A stretch of DNA of 22,236 bases from a virus. Both the position numbers and the translations under genes were made by a program. The notes under the pieces were generated by a model. That model did no database searches, was not told the DNA's origin, and saw only the letters and a program-made list of their open reading frames with translations. The DNA is taken from positions 1 through 22,236 of the IMG/VR virus record IMGVR_UViG_3300042731_007046. One strand, written 5' to 3'. Positions 18,085 through 22,236 of this stretch are shown here, in pieces (the stretch's first letter is position 1; each line of letters begins with the position of its first letter).

Positions 18085-20328
18085 TTACTTCTTCTCCTTC
18101 TTTGCTCTGGTGCTTGCTTTACGGGGCTCTGCATCCCGAGCGGCCTTCTTGCTCTGTAGGTCAAGTTCATTTTTGGCCGACTGGTGCCGTAGACCCATTG
18201 CGTTGGTCATAAACGACTGGTTCAACTGCTGCTGGTTCTGCTGCTCGGCCAACTGCATTTGTAGCTGACCCTGCTGCTGCATGTGATTGAGGTCCATGGC
18301 CTGCGACCGGGCCTTCAACTGAAGCTCAACCTGCTTCATCATAACTTCCATGCGTTTCTTCTCACGCTCGGCTTCGACCTTGATCTTCTCAAGCTCCCGG
18401 GCGCTCATGGCTGCCATCTGCTCGTTCTGGAGCTTCATCTGCTCCATCTCCATCTCGCCCTGCGAAGGCTGCTTCGCGATCATCGCCTTCTGGAGCTCGA
18501 CCTGATTCTTCTCGTGCTCGGTCTCCTGCTTCATCTGGCCCATCTGGAGCCGGATCTGACCGTCCTGCTGCGCCTTCTCACGCTCAAGCTGCTCGGCCTG
18601 CTGTTGCTGCTGCTGCATAGCCTGCTGCTCTTGCTGAGACAACTCGCGCACCAACTTGAATCGATCCTTGGTACCCGTAGCGATCTGAAGCATGTCCACA
18701 AGGACATCGAAGTCGACGGTCCGGCCGGTCTGCTGGAGGGCACCAATGAGCGGGCCACTCATCATGAACTGCATGATCGGGCCCACCACCTGCATAAGCT
18801 GGTCCTTCGTCATCATGCGGCTCGAACCGTGGATCACAAAGCGATACTGCCCCTGCATCTGGGCAATCTGGGCCCCACCGGCGAGATTCGCGCGCTCGTC
18901 GAGGGTGGGCACAACATCCTGGTAGCCGCGGTGAGTCCGGAGCATTTTCAGCATCTTGTAAAGCGCCGGGACAATCATGTAGTCCTCGATGTGCTTCGCA
19001 ATCATACCGATACGGCTGGCCGCACCCTGCTGCTGACTCGACACACCGGTCGCGGTCCGGTTGACATTGCCGCCACGCGGAATCCCCTGCATGGTACTGT
19101 TCAGACCGGTCCGTTTCTCGGCCAGGAGCTCAAGGTACTGGATTTCGGAAAATACGTTCGCGCTGGCCCCACCCGGCATCTGGAACGCCACGTCCTTCGC
19201 GTCATCCGCGGTGAAGACTGCACCGGGCCGCCACCTCTCTTGCGACGGTGTCATGATGGTGGTCCGGCGCTGAACGCGGGGCGGGTGAATAGAAAGCGAA
19301 AGTTCGTCGAGACGGCCATTCAACAGGGCCTCGATATAACGCTGGTTGCCCTCTTGCACGTCGGCGATGCTCATGCCGTAGAACCGCCACGGCACGATGT
19401 AGCACGGCGCAAAGGCGAGTGGGATGCACTCGTATGGATTCTGGTCGATGTAGGCGACCCACTGCCGATTCAGCACCCAGATGATCCGGGTCCGGCTGTA
19501 ATATACCAGCACTTCGATCTGGTTGTCGGACGGATTCGGCACCACGTCCACGCCGTCATTTCGGGTCTGCTGCCGGAGCGCATCCCGATAATTCTGCTGC
19601 TGGTCGCCGGAGGTGAGGGGCCTCGTCTTGGCCATGTGCCACAGAACTTCGTCGGCCGGAATGTCCATCCGGTCGTCTCCACGAAGCTCCGCAAGCTCCT
19701 CAACCGTCATCAGCCGCCGAACGATGGCCGAGCGGGCCATGTCGATGTCCGGCGAGGGGGTGTACATGTCCAGATACACATCCCGAATATCCACCGCGCG
19801 GACGGATGGCTGGCGCTTCTTCGTGTCCCAATAGATCTCGACACCGCCGTTTCCATAAAGCAGCACGTCCTTAATCGCCATCAGAAACTGATTGCGCGCG
19901 GTCCGGCCGTACTCGTCCGTAGTCCCCTCGAGCGCATATCGTAGCCAGCCCTGTACTGCCTTGGCGGTCTGGGGATCGGTTCCCGGGGTCGCCTGCACCT
20001 CGAACCACTCATCTGACTGCTCGAAGAGCGCCTGATAGAGCACCGGCAAAGCGGTCTCAACTTGGTCAAAAGTAAGGGGCATCCCCAGGTTTGCCCGCGG
20101 GATCTGGGTACCTTCCCAAAACTTCTGCGGCAACCATCCCAGGTACAGAGATTCATGAATCAGCCACCGGTTCTCATGATTCCGGCGGCGGTAGTTCTCG
20201 TAATGGTTGAACGTCTGCGTTACCAGCGACAGGGCATACTGGGTCGTAAGCGGATCGTACTTGAGACGAAACGGCTTCTCCTCCAGATTCACGTCTGGTA
20301 CCCGGGGTGGAGTCTGCTCTTGGGGCAT
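18085..20328 (-). CDS. Portal protein (head-tail connector)
   Basis: 747 aa from ATG 20328 (MPQEQTPPRVPDVNLEEKPF), chosen because AGAGGA lies 6-7 nt upstream; the longer frame would overlap terminase. Blocks: FNHYENYRRRNHENRWLIHE near 41, the helix GMPLTFDQVETALPVLYQAL near 80, DVLLYGNGGVEIYWDTKKRQ near 155, VDIRDVYLDMYTPSPDIDMA near 180. These match large portals of the P22/N4 class (YGxGxxxxYW, then DxxVxPRDVYxD). The last ~150 residues are a Gln/Met/Glu/Lys coiled coil (EKIKVEAEREKKRMEVMMKQ), like the barrel helix of podovirus portals. Twelve copies form the DNA channel; the large size fits this class (N4 portal about 760 aa). Confidence 0.9.
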   Translation of the reverse strand: MPQEQTPPRVPDVNLEEKPFRLKYDPLTTQYALSLVTQTFNHYENYRRRNHENRWLIHESLYLGWLPQKFWEGTQIPRANLGMPLTFDQVETALPVLYQALFEQSDEWFEVQATPGTDPQTAKAVQGWLRYALEGTTDEYGRTARNQFLMAIKDVLLYGNGGVEIYWDTKKRQPSVRAVDIRDVYLDMYTPSPDIDMARSAIVRRLMTVEELAELRGDDRMDIPADEVLWHMAKTRPLTSGDQQQNYRDALRQQTRNDGVDVVPNPSDNQIEVLVYYSRTRIIWVLNRQWVAYIDQNPYECIPLAFAPCYIVPWRFYGMSIADVQEGNQRYIEALLNGRLDELSLSIHPPRVQRRTTIMTPSQERWRPGAVFTADDAKDVAFQMPGGASANVFSEIQYLELLAEKRTGLNSTMQGIPRGGNVNRTATGVSSQQQGAASRIGMIAKHIEDYMIVPALYKMLKMLRTHRGYQDVVPTLDERANLAGGAQIAQMQGQYRFVIHGSSRMMTKDQLMQVVGPIMQFMMSGPLIGALQQTGRTVDFDVLVDMLQIATGTKDRFKLVRELSQQEQQAMQQQQQQAEQLEREKAQQDGQIRLQMGQMKQETEHEKNQVELQKAMIAKQPSQGEMEMEQMKLQNEQMAAMSARELEKIKVEAEREKKRMEVMMKQVELQLKARSQAMDLNHMQQQGQLQMQLAEQQNQQQLNQSFMTNAMGLRHQSAKNELDLQSKKAARDAEPRKASTRAKKEKK

Positions 20329-20344
20329 GGATGTCCTCTCTCCT

Positions 20345-20350
20345 ATTATA
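20345..20350 (-). promoter_or_regulatory. Candidate -10 box TATAAT before the portal gene
   Basis: Minus strand GTGTATAATAGGAG, directly past the terminase stop and before the portal ribosome site. A TTGACA exists at 20377-20372, but its spacing (21 nt) is too long for a standard promoter and it lies in terminase codons. Weak candidate. Confidence 0.25.
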
Positions 20351-20354
20351 CACG

Positions 20355-22166
20355 TTACCAACCCGTGCGAGTGTCAATAAGCTCCCTGGGTACATTTGCT
20401 TGGCTCGGAAGCAGGCCATCGGGCTCCGCGTAGGGCGACGTGATGCCAAGAAAGTCCGACATTGCCCGATCAATCACCTTTTGGGCGTGGCCCCGCGGAA
20501 TATGGCGTCCAAACCATGTTTTGGTCTGGAAAAAGTCGGCCAGGGTGTCCAGGATGTCATCGTGGTCCCCGAGTGGAAATTCCTTCAGTTCCTTACGGAC
20601 ATGAATCATCGCGGTCGGATCCACGTTCTCCAGGAAGACGATCAGACCCTGCTTGTACCATGGCTGCAGCGTATACTGGATACGCTCGGTTTTGGCCGTC
20701 TGGTTGTCCCGCTTGAGCAGGGTGATGGGGATATACGAGTTGGTCAACTGCATATACCGCTGCATGGTGGGCATGAGGCCCCGGACGAAGCTCGTTTCCT
20801 CGATTTTGACCTCCCCCGCGCGGTAGTATTGTGCCGCCGCGATGATGTTCTTGCAAATCTCGTCCGGCACCCACTTTCCGTGCATGATTTGACGCACGTA
20901 GAGGCGTCCGTACGCGTCCCACGAGCCAACGGTAATGGCGGTGTAGTCTGAGCCCTCCGCGGTCGTCTCAGCGGTGTCTACGACCACTTCTGTGCCGACA
21001 ATCCGGACATTTCTGTAGTCTTTGACGGAAATAATGCGGGGCCTCGACTCATCGACCGCAAAAATCTCCAATCCGCCCACGCCACCGATGGGATTGTTCA
21101 TCTGCTGGCACGAGAAGATGTAAGGATCTTTCTCCTGCATCGATTTGTACTTCTCGTACGTGAATCGGACCACACCTTCGTTGTCGACGGGCCAAATCGG
21201 AACTTCGTGGCCGTCTTCGTCCTTGAAATTGGGCAAATCGAGCTTGTCGGGGGTGTATTTCGGCTTTTCGCCCTTCTCGATAGCCTCCCGAGCCCACTCC
21301 TTCTGCCACCCTGAGCGCACATGAACCAAATATTCGGGCTCCTTTTCCGCCGCAACCTGTTTTTCCCACTCCTCGATCAGCTTGCCGTACAGATCATTGT
21401 GGGTGTAGCGGGTGCCCTCAACATCGATCCAGTATTCGGGCGAGACCAACAGGTTTTCCATCATGAAAAAGCCCGCGATGACCGATTTGATCATCGTCTT
21501 GGTCTTCGTATTCGAGGGCTCGACGATGTCGCTGAATTTCATGACATCAAAGTGGTATCCGGCCAGTCCCTTGTCGATAGAGGCGGCCTGGACGGTCGAT
21601 TCTCGCCGGGTAATGTGCTTTGCACGGCTCTCGGAGGTAAATTCGGCCTTCGTACCCCAATCGTTGATCGCGCGCTGGGGGACATGCTCGGGAAATAGCT
21701 GCCGGAACACGGGATTCTGGGTGAAATGCTTCTTGATCTCGCCCACGACGGCCACCGATTTGTCGATGGTTGACTGGGTGATCAGAATTGCGATGTTCGG
21801 GTAGTTCAGGATCCACTGAATCGTGTGCGCCTGGACGTTGATCGTGGTCTTGAGGTGTGAGCGGGGGTCCAGAATGAGCCGCCGCCGCTTGTTTGGTAGC
21901 TTCGACATCTTTTCCTGCATCGGCCGGAAGGTCCAGCGCCCCTGACCCGAATCAAACTGGTCGTACTCGCACATCTCCGCGTAATCGCGGGGCGCAGGGA
22001 AGTCTTGCAGAATATCAAGGACCGGCCCGTGATACTTGTGCTCCACGTTCTTGTAGTTCAGAACGTTCTGACACAGCCATTCCAGGTCTGTGCGGGCCTT
22101 CCAGCGCGCAATGCGCCACTTGGCAACCTGTTCTTCCGACAGGTTTCTGGCATCATATCCCCTCAT
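20355..22166 (-). CDS. Terminase large subunit (DNA packaging ATPase and nuclease)
   Basis: 603 aa. It pumps DNA into the procapsid and cuts it. Walker-A-like LILDPRSHLKTT at 97-108 is the deviant RxxHLKT form seen in many phages. A candidate Walker B is at 205-216 (HFDVMKFSDIVE). The nuclease half has an RNase-H-like D397 (VVVDTAE), E456/E457 (KIEETS) and D536/D537 (HDDILDTLADFF). AGGAGG lies 4 nt before the ATG. It is followed by the portal gene after 26 nt. Length is normal to slightly long for the family. Confidence 0.92.
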   Translation of the reverse strand: MRGYDARNLSEEQVAKWRIARWKARTDLEWLCQNVLNYKNVEHKYHGPVLDILQDFPAPRDYAEMCEYDQFDSGQGRWTFRPMQEKMSKLPNKRRRLILDPRSHLKTTINVQAHTIQWILNYPNIAILITQSTIDKSVAVVGEIKKHFTQNPVFRQLFPEHVPQRAINDWGTKAEFTSESRAKHITRRESTVQAASIDKGLAGYHFDVMKFSDIVEPSNTKTKTMIKSVIAGFFMMENLLVSPEYWIDVEGTRYTHNDLYGKLIEEWEKQVAAEKEPEYLVHVRSGWQKEWAREAIEKGEKPKYTPDKLDLPNFKDEDGHEVPIWPVDNEGVVRFTYEKYKSMQEKDPYIFSCQQMNNPIGGVGGLEIFAVDESRPRIISVKDYRNVRIVGTEVVVDTAETTAEGSDYTAITVGSWDAYGRLYVRQIMHGKWVPDEICKNIIAAAQYYRAGEVKIEETSFVRGLMPTMQRYMQLTNSYIPITLLKRDNQTAKTERIQYTLQPWYKQGLIVFLENVDPTAMIHVRKELKEFPLGDHDDILDTLADFFQTKTWFGRHIPRGHAQKVIDRAMSDFLGITSPYAEPDGLLPSQANVPRELIDTRTGW

Positions 22167-22177
22167 CGGGCCTCCTA

Positions 22178-22236
22178 TCAGTTTCGCGTCACGTCATCCG
22201 TGTCTTCGAACTTCAATTGGTGGATTCGAATGACCG
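22178..22236 (-). CDS. C-terminal end of an upstream gene
   Basis: The last 18 codons of a frame (VIRIHQLKFEDTDDVTRN, then TGA) entering from the window edge. The stop is 11 nt before the terminase ATG, with the terminase Shine-Dalgarno between. In phages the small terminase subunit often precedes; too little is visible to say. Confidence 0.5.
   Translation of the reverse strand, partial: VIRIHQLKFEDTDDVTRN

Noticed and set aside
18283-19944. A 553-codon open frame on the plus strand across the portal gene
   Set aside because: It is antisense to a well-supported portal protein; its Leu/His/Arg-rich translation is the typical shadow of GC-rich Gln/Met coding DNA, and there is no ribosome site.
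20372-20377. TTGACA upstream of the portal TATAAT
   Set aside because: The spacing is 21 nt and the hexamer is part of terminase codons; too far from the 17-nt optimum for a firm call.

Overview
The window is part of a tailed double-stranded DNA phage genome (or a prophage or metagenomic phage contig). No bacterial housekeeping gene is visible. Every convincing gene is on the minus strand, so transcription runs from high to low coordinates. The layout and proteins fit a short-tailed (podovirus-like) phage: large terminase, portal, scaffold and an N4-gp56-type major capsid protein come first, followed by adaptor-like, nozzle-like and fibre-like tail proteins. The sequence is GC-rich by eye. 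The host cannot be named from the sequence.

Layout in transcription order. (1) 22236-15556, DNA packaging and head: the tail of an upstream gene, terminase large subunit, portal, a small helical protein, a Gln-rich scaffold-like protein and the major capsid protein. A strong rho-independent terminator at 15490-15517 closes this block. (2) 15478-9825, a tRNA operon. It starts at two tandem sigma70-like promoters whose -35/-10 boxes share sequence, and it has a third near-consensus promoter inside it at 12252-12280. I count 32 tRNA genes, covering all 20 standard amino acids, plus a degenerate tRNA stretch and one structured 60-nt element that takes a tRNA-sized slot. The tRNAs mostly encode their own CCA and are separated by 5-9 nt U-rich spacers. 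Small ORFs, a conserved 51-aa basic protein, a 130-aa protein, a T4-type lysozyme and a virion-like beta protein are wedged between them. Several of these ORFs start 3-5 nt after a CCA end and stop inside the next tRNA. (3) 9767-1, late virion genes: a small beta protein, a membrane-anchored coiled coil, two unknown proteins (one with a putative zinc site), two tandem paralogous adaptor-like proteins, two small ORFs including a holin candidate, a pair of proteins sharing a duplicated domain (one extended by a Gly/Met/Phe-rich tail), a nozzle-like protein, and two fibre-like proteins, the last cut by the window edge.

How it works together: the head block builds and fills the capsid, the left block builds the tail, lysozyme plus a membrane protein should lyse the cell, and the tRNA operon can decode almost every sense codon (UUA has no dedicated tRNA; AUA would need one of the CAT tRNAs to act as tRNA-Ile2). 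Such a complete set suggests a phage that can translate when host tRNAs are poorly matched or destroyed, which is inference. The least ordinary features are the tRNA/ORF interlocking, a repeated mismatch pattern in the lower acceptor stems, a dyad placed exactly between the boxes of the internal promoter, and the structured non-tRNA slot.
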